A DNA stretch of 36,887 nucleotides from CAG-390 sp045644325 (GCA_045644325.1 JAZRGT010000015.1:1-36887); one strand, 5' to 3'. Numbered from the stretch's first letter, positions 16,741 to 25,925 are shown. The notes: generated by a model from the sequence alone, not told the origin. Numbers and translations are program-made.

Positions 16741-16766
16741 ACTCTCCGAAATCGGGGAGTTTTTTC
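16741..16766 (+). terminator. Terminator-like hairpin at the left edge of the capsid cassette
   Basis: ACTCTCCGA/TCGGGGAGT stem with a two-base loop followed by six T. It lies between hprK and the capsid cassette and may mark the cassette's left end. Confidence 0.65.
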
Positions 16767-16784
16767 TTTTTTCGGCAAAACTCG

Positions 16785-16830
16785 TGAGACTTTTGAAACT
16801 ATGTGAGACTGTTTGAGTCGGTTTGAGACT
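16785..16830 (+). repeat. Five-copy decamer array upstream of terS (possible pac/TerS site)
   Basis: TGAGACT or close variants start at 16785, 16794 (TGAAACT), 16804, 16814 (TGAGTCG) and 16824, with spacings of 9, 10, 10 and 10 bases, that is one DNA turn. Helically phased repeats just before a small-terminase gene are typical of packaging-initiation or regulator sites; the function here is inferred. Confidence 0.6.
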
Positions 16831-16879
16831 CTCATCGGCGATAAAATGATATCGGTACAGACGGGAAAGCGAGGTTAGA

Positions 16880-17276
16880 TTGTCCGCTAACGAGACATTA
16901 CCGCCAAATTTACCCTGCCGCACAGCCCTCGAGGAGGCGGCGGACGACGGGAGCATCGTCGAGCTTTTCGACGGCTACCTTCTCCGCTGCCGCGACGAGG
17001 GCGCGGACGGCAAACGCAAAAACGCGGGCAGAATACCGAACGTCGCAGGCTTTTGCCGATTTACCCACTCCACCCTCTCGGATTTCGAAAGACTCCGCCA
17101 CACCCGTCCCGAGGTTCACGGTGCACTTTGCGCCGCTCTCGAGGACGAGGCTCTCAACTCGGAAATGTCCGCCTCCATCCTTTCGGTCTATCTCAAGCTC
17201 CGACTCGGATATGCCGGCGAAACCGAGGAGGTCTCCCGAGTCACCGACACGGGTCAGCTCCGCCTGATCTTCGATC

Positions 17277-17302
<26 letters not shown>
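16880..17302 (+). CDS. Small terminase-like subunit
   Basis: A 140-residue protein directly before, and overlapping by 26 bases, the large terminase gene. Position and size fit the DNA-recognition subunit of a phage packaging motor. Residues 42-75 (KRKNAGRIPNVAGFCRFTHSTL) look like a helix-turn-helix entry segment, followed by helices (PEVHGALCAALEDEALNSEM) that could form the oligomerisation core. Start is TTG with GAGG five bases upstream; no better start exists in frame. The decamer array just upstream may be its binding site. Assignment rests mainly on context. Confidence 0.65.
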
Positions 17303-18617
<1,315 letters not shown>

Positions 18618-18670
18618 AATTCAACGTCTGTACCGCGCCGAAAAATGAAAATTCAAAGAAAGGAACAACT

Positions 18671-20401
18671 ATGTCAGCAATCAAATTCAAATCCGCGCTC
18701 GGAGTTGAACGCGGACACGAGGACGGCTTTGGTGGCATCGACCGAACCGCTGACGGGCGGCGTGCGGGCAAGCTCTTTTCCGCTGAAAATCTTGACGTGC
18801 GCCCCGACGGCTCGCTCGTCTCGCGCAGAGGTTACCGTCAGATACGCGAGCTTGACGGCGAATTTCGCGGTCATTTCACCCGCGGCGACAATCTCTACGC
18901 CGTCATCGGCAACCGCTTTGAGGTAACCGACACAGCAAGCGGTGAGATCTCCACCCTTGGAACGCTCACAACAGAGCACGGTAACGCAGAAATCTTCTGC
19001 TTCGGCGGAGAAATGTACGTTCACGACGGAAAAACACTCCACCGACACGATGGCAAAGAGCTCTCCGCTGTCGAGGGCTACGCGCCCTATTACGGTATGA
19101 ATTGGAATCCCGCCTACGGAGGTGCGGTAAACGAGCATATCAACTATTTATCCGACCGCATAATGATCTCCTATACGGTAAACCAGGCAACAAACAGCTT
19201 CTATCTCGGCATTGAAGCCGCATCGATCGACCGCGTTGAGGTAGGCATCGAGGTTCAGGATAGCGACAAATTTACGCTCACACACAATTCCGACGGAGTC
19301 GCAATCATTCGTTCAAGCGAAACGATCGACCAAGGCGAGGTATTTTTCTGGCTTACGCTCGTTCCCGAGGCATCGGAGAAGCATCAGCTTTCAAAACCTC
19401 TCCGCGCATTCGTCTTCGGCAACAACGGCGGCGAGCGGCTTTGCTTTTACGCCCCCGGCGAATCGTGCTCTCTTTACTGCTCAAAGCCCGTGCAGTTTTA
19501 TATGCGAGTCTATTCCTCAAGGACCGACGAAAACGAGCTTCCGCTCTACTTCGCGAAAACCACCGAGATCTGCGTCGGAAGCGGCGCAAGTCCGATATCG
19601 GGAATGGCGGAGCACTATGGGCGCGCCCTTCTCTTCACCGAATCGAACGCGTGGTGCGTTGATTTTGAAGGCGAGGAAAAAAATTCCGAATACCTAAGGC
19701 CAAAGATCTTTATGCTCAACTCCGCTATCGGCTCCGAAATACTTTCGGGCGCGGCATACTGCGAAAATGATCCTTTGACCTACTCCTCCGGTGCGCTTTG
19801 GCGTTGGAATTCCAGATCGGGCGTGCTTGATGAATGCAGCGCAACGCTCGTTTCGGACAGAGTCGCCGATCTTCTCCCCAACGATTCAGAAAACCTCGCC
19901 CTGCTATCTATCCCCGGAAGGCAGAGCATCTATATCGCAGACACAGACGATGGTGAAGGCAGAATGCTCGTCTACAATACCAGACTGAAGGATTGGACTC
20001 TCTACCGAGGCATTTTTGCCGAAAAGCTTTTGAGCTACGGCGGCTCACCCGCGTTCGTTTGCGGTAACGCTCTTTGCGTATTTTCGGACGGTCTTGAAAA
20101 AGATTCGGAATTTGACGGAGATTTCACCGTCAAGACCGAGTTTGCCACGCATTTTCTCGATTTCGGTACCCCCGAGCGCATAAAAAGATCGGTCGACCTG
20201 ATCCTTTACTGCAAGCTCGGAAAAAAAGGTGCCGAGGTGAAATTAGAAAACGAGCGTGGCGAGGTCAGGGCAATTCATCTCGACGGCATGGACAGCTGCA
20301 TCACGGAGAAAATACCTCTTCCGAGATTCAAAAAGCTACGCGTGAAGCTTGAAGCCGATGCCCCCGCAGAGTTTCAAAGCCTGATCTTATCAGCAAAATA
20401 A
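18671..20401 (+). CDS. Virion protein, possibly P22 gp10-like head-completion/tail-hub protein
   Basis: A 576-residue protein rich in beta strands. Near the N-terminus it has AGKLFSAENLDVRPDGSLVS and RRGYRQI, and later repeated strand-turn blocks such as MAEHYGRALLFTESNAWCVD, SGALWRWN, GRQSIYIAD and GRMLVYNTRLKDWTLYRG. This resembles beta-propeller phage stabilisation proteins that plug the portal of podoviruses, but the likeness is by pattern only. It lies between terL and portal, an unusual place for a tail gene. Preceded by GAAAGGAAC. No signal peptide or membrane segment. If correct, it is the only tail-side component in the cassette. Confidence 0.5.
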   Translation: MSAIKFKSALGVERGHEDGFGGIDRTADGRRAGKLFSAENLDVRPDGSLVSRRGYRQIRELDGEFRGHFTRGDNLYAVIGNRFEVTDTASGEISTLGTLTTEHGNAEIFCFGGEMYVHDGKTLHRHDGKELSAVEGYAPYYGMNWNPAYGGAVNEHINYLSDRIMISYTVNQATNSFYLGIEAASIDRVEVGIEVQDSDKFTLTHNSDGVAIIRSSETIDQGEVFFWLTLVPEASEKHQLSKPLRAFVFGNNGGERLCFYAPGESCSLYCSKPVQFYMRVYSSRTDENELPLYFAKTTEICVGSGASPISGMAEHYGRALLFTESNAWCVDFEGEEKNSEYLRPKIFMLNSAIGSEILSGAAYCENDPLTYSSGALWRWNSRSGVLDECSATLVSDRVADLLPNDSENLALLSIPGRQSIYIADTDDGEGRMLVYNTRLKDWTLYRGIFAEKLLSYGGSPAFVCGNALCVFSDGLEKDSEFDGDFTVKTEFATHFLDFGTPERIKRSVDLILYCKLGKKGAEVKLENERGEVRAIHLDGMDSCITEKIPLPRFKKLRVKLEADAPAEFQSLILSAK

Positions 20402-20413
20402 AAAGGAGTAAAT

Positions 20414-21970
20414 ATGATTACCGAATCACAAAAAAAGACTTGGCGACAGTACGAAGCCGGTCGAAATTACAAAAGGCAGATCGGTCTCTACTCCCGCACA
20501 GAGGAAAACGAACGCTTCTACCGAGGCGACCAATGGCGCGGCGGAGGCGATCTTCCAAAACCCGTTTTCAACGTCATCAGCCGAATAGTCGATTATCTCG
20601 TTTCATCGGCGGCTGTGGGTGACGTCAAGATCACGTACACCGACGAAAATCTCCCCTTCGCGGCAAATTCCGCGGAAGGCGAGGCGATCAAAAGCACCCT
20701 TGCGGTGCTGACGGAAAATGCCGCCTACCGTTGGGAGCACGCACGCCTGCAGAAACTCATCTACCGCCTGCTCTATGATGCCGCGCTGACGGGCGACGGA
20801 CTTCTCTACTGCTCGTGGGATACCGAAAGCGACGGTGGAGGCGGCTGGCGCGGAGATATTCTCACCGAAACGATCGACTCGGCAAACGTATTCCCCGCCG
20901 ACGTCACGAATCCCGATATTCAGTCTCAGGATTATCTGATAATCTCAGGCAGAGCAAGCGTTGACGCCCTCCGCCGAGAAGCACGCTCGTCGGGTGTAAG
21001 CGAGAAGGATATTTCGCGAATTCAGCCCGATTCCGCATCGGAAATTAACGAACGCGGCGCGGGCGAACTTGCAAAATACGAGCCCGAATACGAGGCGGGA
21101 GAGGCGCGCGCGACGTATCTCATCAAATTCTTCCGCGAGGGAGACAGAGTAGTGTTTGAAAAATCCACGCGCGACTGCCTTATCCGCCGCGCCGTGACAG
21201 ATTGCAAGCTCTATCCCGTGGCTCACTTCTCGTGGCAGACGGCGAAAAACTGCTTTTTCGGCAACACGCCCGTTACCTCGATGATCGCCAACCAAAAATA
21301 CATCAACCGCGCCTACGCGATGCTGATGAAGCACATGACCGACACGGCATTTTCAAAGGTCATCTACGACCGCACTCGCATCCCCGAGTGGACGAACGAG
21401 ATCGGTGAGGCGATCGCGGCTGTCGGAGGCGGAAATCTCTCGGATGCTGTCACCGTCGTAGGAACGGGTCAGCTTGAGGCGGGATACCTTGAACTGATCG
21501 AAAATGCGATCGCGACCACGAAGGAGCTTTCGGGTGCAACCGATACTGCGCTCGGTAACGTCAATCCGACGAATACAAGCGCGATCCTCGCTCTACGAGA
21601 AGCATCGATGCAGGCACTTGAGCACGTTCAGAGTGAGCTCTACCTCTGTCTCGAGGAAATGGCGTGCATCTGGGCGGATATGACTCTCGCATTCTGCCCT
21701 GACGGCAGACCGCTCCGAACACGCGATGGCTTCGGAAGACTCTTCCCCTCCCGTCTGCACACATCACTTCTCCGCGCCAAGATCGACGTATGCGACAGCG
21801 CGCGCTATTCGGCATCGGGAACGCAGAGCGTACTCGACCGTCTGCTCGACGGCGGTCATATCACGCTCGCGGAGTATCTTGAAAGACTTCCCGAAGGTCT
21901 TCTCCCCGACCGTATAACGCTCGCCGAGGCACACAGAAAGGAGGCGGAGGATGGACGAGACGATGAATGA
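20414..21970 (+). CDS. Phage portal protein
   Basis: A 518-residue protein. The N-terminal ENERFYRGDQWRGG and PVFNVISRIVDYLVSS blocks, the central FFREGDRVVFEKSTRD and FFGNTPVTSMIANQKYIN runs, and LSGATDTALGNVNPTNTSA are typical of portals of Firmicute phages. Portals form the twelve-fold ring at one capsid vertex through which DNA enters. Ribosome binding site AAGGAG. The 3' end overlaps the scaffold gene by 20 bases. Intact length and frame. Confidence 0.88.
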   Translation: MITESQKKTWRQYEAGRNYKRQIGLYSRTEENERFYRGDQWRGGGDLPKPVFNVISRIVDYLVSSAAVGDVKITYTDENLPFAANSAEGEAIKSTLAVLTENAAYRWEHARLQKLIYRLLYDAALTGDGLLYCSWDTESDGGGGWRGDILTETIDSANVFPADVTNPDIQSQDYLIISGRASVDALRREARSSGVSEKDISRIQPDSASEINERGAGELAKYEPEYEAGEARATYLIKFFREGDRVVFEKSTRDCLIRRAVTDCKLYPVAHFSWQTAKNCFFGNTPVTSMIANQKYINRAYAMLMKHMTDTAFSKVIYDRTRIPEWTNEIGEAIAAVGGGNLSDAVTVVGTGQLEAGYLELIENAIATTKELSGATDTALGNVNPTNTSAILALREASMQALEHVQSELYLCLEEMACIWADMTLAFCPDGRPLRTRDGFGRLFPSRLHTSLLRAKIDVCDSARYSASGTQSVLDRLLDGGHITLAEYLERLPEGLLPDRITLAEAHRKEAEDGRDDE

Positions 21971-22430
21971 TGAGATCATCGAGGAGATCACCGATCTCCC
22001 CGATGAGATTCACGAAACCGAAGTTGAAAATGAAGTGAGCGAAGCAGCTCCCGATCTTCAGGCAGAGCTTGAAAACCTGCGCCGCAGACTTGAAACTGCG
22101 GAGCGCACCGCACGCGAGATCTCCGCGGGATGGCGCGAGTTCACCGAGCTCTATCCCGATGCCGATCTGAATTCTCTCCCCGATTCCTTCAACGCCGATA
22201 TTGAGCGCGGGATTCCGCCCGCCGCTGCTTATGCGCTTGAAATGCGCCGCCGTGAAGTAAGGCGCGTAAAGATCGAAGAAGCAGATCGACGCGCCCGCGA
22301 AATGTCCTCCGGCAGAATAAACAGAGCCGAGGACAGTCTCTACTCCCCCGACGAGGTGCGCGCAATGCCGCCCGCCGAGGTCAGAAAAAACATGGAAAAA
22401 ATACGCCGCTCGATGAAGAGCTGGCGATAA
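21951..22430 (+). CDS. Capsid scaffolding protein
   Basis: A 159-residue protein between portal and capsid, the usual place for a scaffold. Residues 1-30 are very acidic, 33-60 likely a coiled coil (LQAELENLRRRLETAERTA), and the basic C-terminus carries SPDEVRAMPPAEVRKNMEKI followed by RRSMKSW, a typical coat-binding helix pair. The C-terminal 29 residues are identical to those of the partial gene at 36720-36887. No protease gene is present, so the scaffold would have to leave the procapsid uncut. Confidence 0.8.
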   Translation: MDETMNDEIIEEITDLPDEIHETEVENEVSEAAPDLQAELENLRRRLETAERTAREISAGWREFTELYPDADLNSLPDSFNADIERGIPPAAAYALEMRRREVRRVKIEEADRRAREMSSGRINRAEDSLYSPDEVRAMPPAEVRKNMEKIRRSMKSWR

Positions 22431-22467
22431 AAAAACACATTTTTCAAAAAAGAAAGGAAATTTTATT

Positions 22468-23286
22468 ATGGCACTTACTAACTTTATTTCTACCGTATGG
22501 AGCGAAACTCTTCTTTCCCAGATGGGCAAAAAGTACATCGCCGTCGCAAACTGCAACCGTGAGTTCGAAGGCGATATCAAGGGTCGCGGCGACCGCGTAA
22601 AGATCTGCGGTGTCGGCGACATCAACGTATTCGACTATACCAAGAATGCCGATTTCGACACCGCCGCGCAGGAGCTTTCCGACTCCGTCAAGACCCTCGT
22701 CATCGACCAGGCGAAGGCATTTAACTTCCAGATCGATGATATTGACCGTGCGCAGAGCAACCCCAAGCTTATGGATGCGGCTGTAAGAAATGCCGCTGCG
22801 GCTCTCGCAAACACCGCAGATCAGTACATCTTCGCTCTCTGCGACAAGGCGGGCGACAGCATCTCGGATTCCGCGACCGTCGAAAACATTCTCTCCCTCA
22901 TCATCGACGCGAGAACCAAGCTTCTTGAGAACAACGTCTGCGATCCCGGCGATATCGTCATCGAGGTATCTCCCGCCGTCGGCGCACTCATTCTCAAGAA
23001 CAAGATCAACGTCGCTAACACCGACACCGCGCTCGAGACCGGATGCATCGGTACCGTTGCGGGCTGCAAGGTATTCATCTCCAACAATATCGTAACGAGC
23101 GGTAACGTTCACAAATGTCTCGCACGCTCCAAGAGAGCGATCGCGTTCGCGGAGCAGCTCTCCGAGATGGACGCTTACCGTCCCGAGAAAAGATTTGCCG
23201 ACGCCGTCAAGGGTCTTCATCTCTACGGCGCGGAGGTCATCTACCCCTCCGAGATGGTAAGACTCGACCTCACCGTCGCGGCGTAA
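22468..23286 (+). CDS. Major capsid protein (HK97/P22-type), cassette A
   Basis: A 272-residue protein after the scaffold gene with a strong AAAGAAAGGAAA site, as expected for an abundant coat protein. The opening MALTNFISTVWSETLLSQM, the VKICGVGDINVFDY block and the C-terminal LHLYGAEVIYPSEMVRLD are features of P22-like coat proteins with the HK97 fold. By hand count about 226 of 272 residues are identical to the copy at 35869-36687. There is no N-terminal delta domain of the cleaved HK97 kind. Confidence 0.85.
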   Translation: MALTNFISTVWSETLLSQMGKKYIAVANCNREFEGDIKGRGDRVKICGVGDINVFDYTKNADFDTAAQELSDSVKTLVIDQAKAFNFQIDDIDRAQSNPKLMDAAVRNAAAALANTADQYIFALCDKAGDSISDSATVENILSLIIDARTKLLENNVCDPGDIVIEVSPAVGALILKNKINVANTDTALETGCIGTVAGCKVFISNNIVTSGNVHKCLARSKRAIAFAEQLSEMDAYRPEKRFADAVKGLHLYGAEVIYPSEMVRLDLTVAA

Positions 23287-23306
23287 TCGGAAAGAGCAGG
23301 TAAAAA

Positions 23307-23696
23307 ATGCTCCTGCGAAACATTTACGAAACCGCGCTGAAGCTGCTCGGTGAAGTCGAATGCACCGCGTCCGAGTCAGAGCTTCAGGAACGCGCACCCT
23401 ATATCGGTGCCGCCCTCTGCACCGAGGCGTCCGCACTCGACCGCGCGTACCGCAAGGCGTTCGGAATGGTTGAGGCTATAAAGATCAATGATCTCTACAT
23501 AGACCTCGACTCCGAGTTTCCCCTCGCCGACCGCTTCGCCCCCGCCGCGGCGTACTATATGGCGGCAATGCTCATCCTCGACGAGGACACCGAGCTTTAC
23601 GAAAAGCTCTTCGACCGCTGGTGCGACGCACTCGCCGCGATCTCGGCTGAGATCCCCTTCGTAAAAGGCTCGATCGCCGACGTTTATCCCATTTAA
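23307..23696 (+). CDS. Head-tail connector-like protein, cassette A
   Basis: A 129-residue mostly helical protein 20 bases after the capsid gene. Size, place and sequence (YETALKLLGEV, LDRAYRKAFG, PLADRFAPAAAYYMAAMLIL) fit a head-completion adaptor that docks under the portal. About 103 of 129 residues match the copy at 35462-35851; the stretch from FPLADRF to the end is almost unchanged. It is the last gene of the cassette: a hairpin follows directly and no tail genes come after it. Confidence 0.7.
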   Translation: MLLRNIYETALKLLGEVECTASESELQERAPYIGAALCTEASALDRAYRKAFGMVEAIKINDLYIDLDSEFPLADRFAPAAAYYMAAMLILDEDTELYEKLFDRWCDALAAISAEIPFVKGSIADVYPI

Positions 23697-23704
23697 ATAA
23701 AAAA

Positions 23705-23741
23705 ACGGATACTCTTTTCCAAAAAGGACTTGAGTATCCGT
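23705..23741 (+). terminator. Cassette-end hairpin carrying the cargo promoter
   Basis: ACGGATACTC/GAGTATCCGT stem, homologous to the hairpin at 35412-35455. Unlike that copy it lacks a T-run on the plus-strand exit side; instead its right arm contains the -35 box TTGAGT of the cargo promoter. Termination here is therefore probably weak or lost. Confidence 0.65.
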
Positions 23742-23758
23742 AAAAAATAATGTATAAT
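23730..23758 (+). promoter_or_regulatory. SigmaA-type promoter of the toxin-immunity unit
   Basis: TTGAGT (23730-23735), a 17-base spacer and TATAAT (23753-23758). The -35 box lies in the right arm of the cassette-end hairpin, and an AGGTG ribosome binding site follows 6-7 bases later, before the toxin gene. Confidence 0.7.
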
Positions 23759-23773
23759 ATATTTAGGTGAAAA

Positions 23774-24337
23774 ATGCCTGAAACAATCATAGAGAATATT
23801 GTCAACAATCTTTTACAAGATCGAGAACTCCGAGGAAACAGTACAAATTGGGCAAATTGGGAGTCCAAATTAACCGGAACAACATGCAAACTTTGTGAAG
23901 AAAAACACGGTACAATTTATGATATATCAATTTTAAAGTATAAAAGCGAGATTGCCGCGCACCAAAAATGCAAATGTGAATACGTTCCTATGAGAACACT
24001 GAAAGTGGGTACTTCAACGGATCTTGGAGAAAACGGCGCAGACGCTTATTTGGTCAAATACAGAAAACTGCCCGATTATTACATTGATAAAAAATCAGCC
24101 ATAAAGGCTGGTTGGAAAAAGAAACTATCAAAAGATCTTCCAGGAAAAATGATAGGTGGAGATATATATGATAACGGAAACCAAAAACTTCCATATTCCA
24201 ACGGAAGAATATGGTATGAAGCAGATATCAACTATGTTTCGGGCAAAAGAAACAGGCAACGCATTCTTTATTCAAATGACGGTTTGATCTTTGTCACCTA
24301 TGATCACTATCACACATTCTACGAGGTAACATATTAA
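23774..24337 (+). CDS. MuF-like zinc module fused to barnase-type RNase toxin
   Basis: A 187-residue fusion. Residues 30-72 hold C38-x2-C41 and H63-x2-C66-x-C68 (TTCKLCEEKHG, then HQKCKCEYVP), the zinc-binding end of phage MuF/minor head proteins. Residues 99-187 are a full barnase-type RNase: LPDYYI, PGKMIGGDIYDNGNQKLP, GRIWYEADINY, NRQRILYSNDG and DHYHTF. The catalytic residues of barnase are all present, E73 as E149, R83 as R159, R87 as R163 and H102 as H178, so it should cleave RNA. There is no signal peptide. The N-terminal MuF part is short, only the zinc knuckle and little more. A barstar gene follows 11 bases later. MuF-toxin fusions are a known class of phage-borne polymorphic toxins; capsid loading is inferred. 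AT-richer than the capsid genes. Confidence 0.9.
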   Translation: MPETIIENIVNNLLQDRELRGNSTNWANWESKLTGTTCKLCEEKHGTIYDISILKYKSEIAAHQKCKCEYVPMRTLKVGTSTDLGENGADAYLVKYRKLPDYYIDKKSAIKAGWKKKLSKDLPGKMIGGDIYDNGNQKLPYSNGRIWYEADINYVSGKRNRQRILYSNDGLIFVTYDHYHTFYEVTY

Positions 24338-24348
24338 GGAGAAACAGT

Positions 24349-24723
24349 ATGAACGAATTCAAAGAACACGAATACGAAGAAGACGATGAAGATGACAACT
24401 ATAAGGAGCACTATGTGATAGATTTTACCAACGTAAAAAACTATTACGATATGCACTTCATCATACGGGACTCACTGGAATTTCCCGACTGGTACGGCTG
24501 CAACTGGGATGCATTTTGGGACTGTCTGACGGATATGATCACCCTCGATGGAAAGCTTCATATTGAAGTGATCGGTCTGGACGTTATCAAGAGAAAATTC
24601 GACGACTCCGCAGATATGATAGTAAAGATCTTAAAGAAATTCAAGCATTTCGGAGATAGTGAATTCGCCGATCAGATCACGGTCGATATCATCATCGGTG
24701 ATAACAGATTCAGCCTGACATAA
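24349..24723 (+). CDS. Barstar-family ribonuclease inhibitor (immunity protein)
   Basis: A 124-residue protein, longer than classic barstar (89) because of a very acidic N-terminal extension (residues 1-20). The barstar core has FPDWYGCNWDAFWDCLTDMI, in which the barnase-blocking residues D35, W38 and D39 correspond to D54, W57 and D58. It should bind the barnase active site and protect the producing cell. Ribosome binding site AAGGAG; 11 bases separate it from the toxin stop, so the pair is co-transcribed with the toxin first. Confidence 0.9.
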   Translation: MNEFKEHEYEEDDEDDNYKEHYVIDFTNVKNYYDMHFIIRDSLEFPDWYGCNWDAFWDCLTDMITLDGKLHIEVIGLDVIKRKFDDSADMIVKILKKFKHFGDSEFADQITVDIIIGDNRFSLT

Positions 24724-24769
24724 TACTGTTCCCCCCTCATAATGCACATTAATAGAAGGAGATATCACG

Positions 24770-25297
24770 ATGTCTGACGATAAGAAAAATACTTTGAACT
24801 TAGATGGATTAAATGCAGGCTTTGCAGAGCTTATGAAAGAAATCTTTAAGGATGAGCCCGATTATCTGAGCGCAAGTGATATTGATAATGCGCTTGGTGT
24901 GTCATCTGAACCTACCGAGCCGATATTTATTGGTGAATATTATTGTGAAACAAGTAAGAATCGCATTGCCTTACCGATAAAGAATCTTACAGTGTGGGCG
25001 ATCGTCGAAACCTTTGAGGATGGCACCTGCAGCGGCGAGGGAAAAACACGTATACTCCTTTCAAACGATATTTCAAGATTACAGCTCGACAACGTAAAAA
25101 TATTAGAAAGCGGCGATTGCGTTATCGATAGCCGCGGGCTGTGGACGCTTCCGGATCAAGTGATCAAGTTGCTTGATTCCGAGCAATTGGTCCTTGATGG
25201 ATTGTTCACGTATGCCGAGCTTATGACCTGTGAGGATTTTGAAATAAGTCAAGCGGAAATGCTTGAAAGACTGAAAAAAGCTGACGGTAAGATATAA
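24770..25297 (+). CDS. MraZ/AbrB-like double swapped-hairpin protein of unknown role
   Basis: A 175-residue cytoplasmic protein and third gene of the toxin unit (AGAAGGAG site, 46 bases after barstar). Two segments look like the paired swapped-hairpin halves of MraZ: TSKNRIALPIKNL at about residues 64-76, and IDSRGLWTLPDQVIKLL followed by LVLDGLFTYAELM at about 125-158. MraZ-type proteins bind DNA, so it could regulate the unit, but the middle of the protein does not fit the family well and the assignment is tentative. It could also be a second immunity or chaperone protein. Its AT content matches barnase and barstar, suggesting the three arrived together. Confidence 0.5.
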   Translation: MSDDKKNTLNLDGLNAGFAELMKEIFKDEPDYLSASDIDNALGVSSEPTEPIFIGEYYCETSKNRIALPIKNLTVWAIVETFEDGTCSGEGKTRILLSNDISRLQLDNVKILESGDCVIDSRGLWTLPDQVIKLLDSEQLVLDGLFTYAELMTCEDFEISQAEMLERLKKADGKI

Positions 25298-25306
25298 TTA
25301 TAAGCC

Positions 25307-25336
25307 ATCCCCGATACGCAAATGTGTATCGGGGAT
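25307..25336 (+). terminator. Terminator of the toxin-immunity unit
   Basis: An 11-bp perfect stem ATCCCCGATAC/GTATCGGGGAT with an eight-base loop, followed by GTTTTATTT, ten bases after the stop of the third cargo gene. Confidence 0.85.
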
Positions 25337-25389
25337 AGTTTTATTTAAAGTTCAATCAGCATATTAAACCAACGGTTGAAAAAGAGCTA

Positions 25390-25418
25390 TTGACAACGCT
25401 TCTGCATTGTGATATAAT
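25390..25418 (+). promoter_or_regulatory. Perfect-consensus promoter of the leader/XRE unit
   Basis: TTGACA (25390-25395), a 17-base spacer and TATAAT (25413-25418) match the sigmaA consensus at all twelve positions. Confidence 0.85.
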
Positions 25419-25463
25419 AAATGCGTAAGAAAAATTATCAAACGGACAAAGGAGGTGACGAAG

Positions 25464-25517
25464 ATGAAAAAGCTTTATATTTTTCGGATGTCGTGTTTGC
25501 CTCCCGTCTTTATTTGA
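25464..25517 (+). CDS. Putative 17-residue leader peptide
   Basis: ATG after AAAGGAGGTGACGAAG, one of the strongest ribosome binding sites in the window; it encodes MKKLYIFRMSCLPPVFI. The coding sequence contains TTCGGATG (25483-25490), which can pair with CATCCGAA (25536-25543) downstream, so ribosome position would decide RNA folding. A role as a regulatory leader is inferred; a tiny independent peptide is possible. Confidence 0.55.
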   Translation: MKKLYIFRMSCLPPVFI

Positions 25518-25575
25518 CGGAAGACTGATATTTTGCATCCGAAGGGGTGCGTTTTTTATTACAAAAATGCACCCC
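25483..25575 (+). promoter_or_regulatory. Attenuator with alternative hairpins
   Basis: Four segments can pair in sequence: A TTCGGATG (25483-25490), B CATCCGAA (25536-25543), C GGGGTGC (25544-25550) and D GCACCCC (25569-25575). B with C (GCATCC/GGGTGC) makes a hairpin followed by six T at 25552-25557, a terminator. A with B, or C with D, would prevent it. An extra CCGTC/GACGG stem lies between A and B. Confidence 0.55.
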
Positions 25576-25599
25576 ACACGCTGTGTTTTCGGATAAATT

Positions 25600-25821
25600 T
25601 TGAAAGAGGGTGCAAAGATACATAATAAGATTGTAATATCGGAAAAAATTATTGAATACCGACGCGACAACCGAGTCACGCAAAGCGAGTTTGCAAGGGA
25701 GCTCGGCGTTTCCCCGCAGGCGGTTTATAAATGGGAAAAGGAAATATGTTATCCCGATATAACCTTTCTGCCCTTGCTCGCCGAAGTCATCGGCTGCAAG
25801 ATCGACGATTTCTTTAAATAG
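25600..25821 (+). CDS. Small XRE-family regulator
   Basis: A 73-residue single-domain Cro/C1-type DNA-binding protein. The helix-turn-helix covers residues 14-65 (VTQSEFARELGVSPQAVYKW, then PDITFLPLLAEVIGCKIDDF). Start is uncertain: the only ordinary start in frame is TTG at 25600 with no clear ribosome binding site; a GAGGG lies inside the first codons. It is controlled by the upstream leader/attenuator and ends at a strong terminator. It has no sensor domain. Confidence 0.75.
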   Translation: MKEGAKIHNKIVISEKIIEYRRDNRVTQSEFARELGVSPQAVYKWEKEICYPDITFLPLLAEVIGCKIDDFFK

Positions 25822-25825
25822 CGTC

Positions 25826-25865
25826 AAAGGGACTGCCCCGCTGCAAAAAGTGGGACAGTCCCTTT
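25826..25865 (+). terminator. Terminator of the small XRE gene
   Basis: AAAGGGACTG...CAGTCCCTTT stem, extended by CCC/GGG, five bases after the stop codon. Confidence 0.8.
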
Positions 25866-25925
25866 AGGTATAATCGTTGCTTATAATACGTGTAATAAAA
25901 TGATATTAAATAGCATACTTCAGTT

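Noticed and set aside
23705..23741. Ordinary intrinsic terminator for the capsid cassette A
   Set aside because: The plus-strand exit lacks a T-run and carries promoter sequence instead, so efficient termination in that direction is doubtful; kept as a hairpin with reduced confidence.
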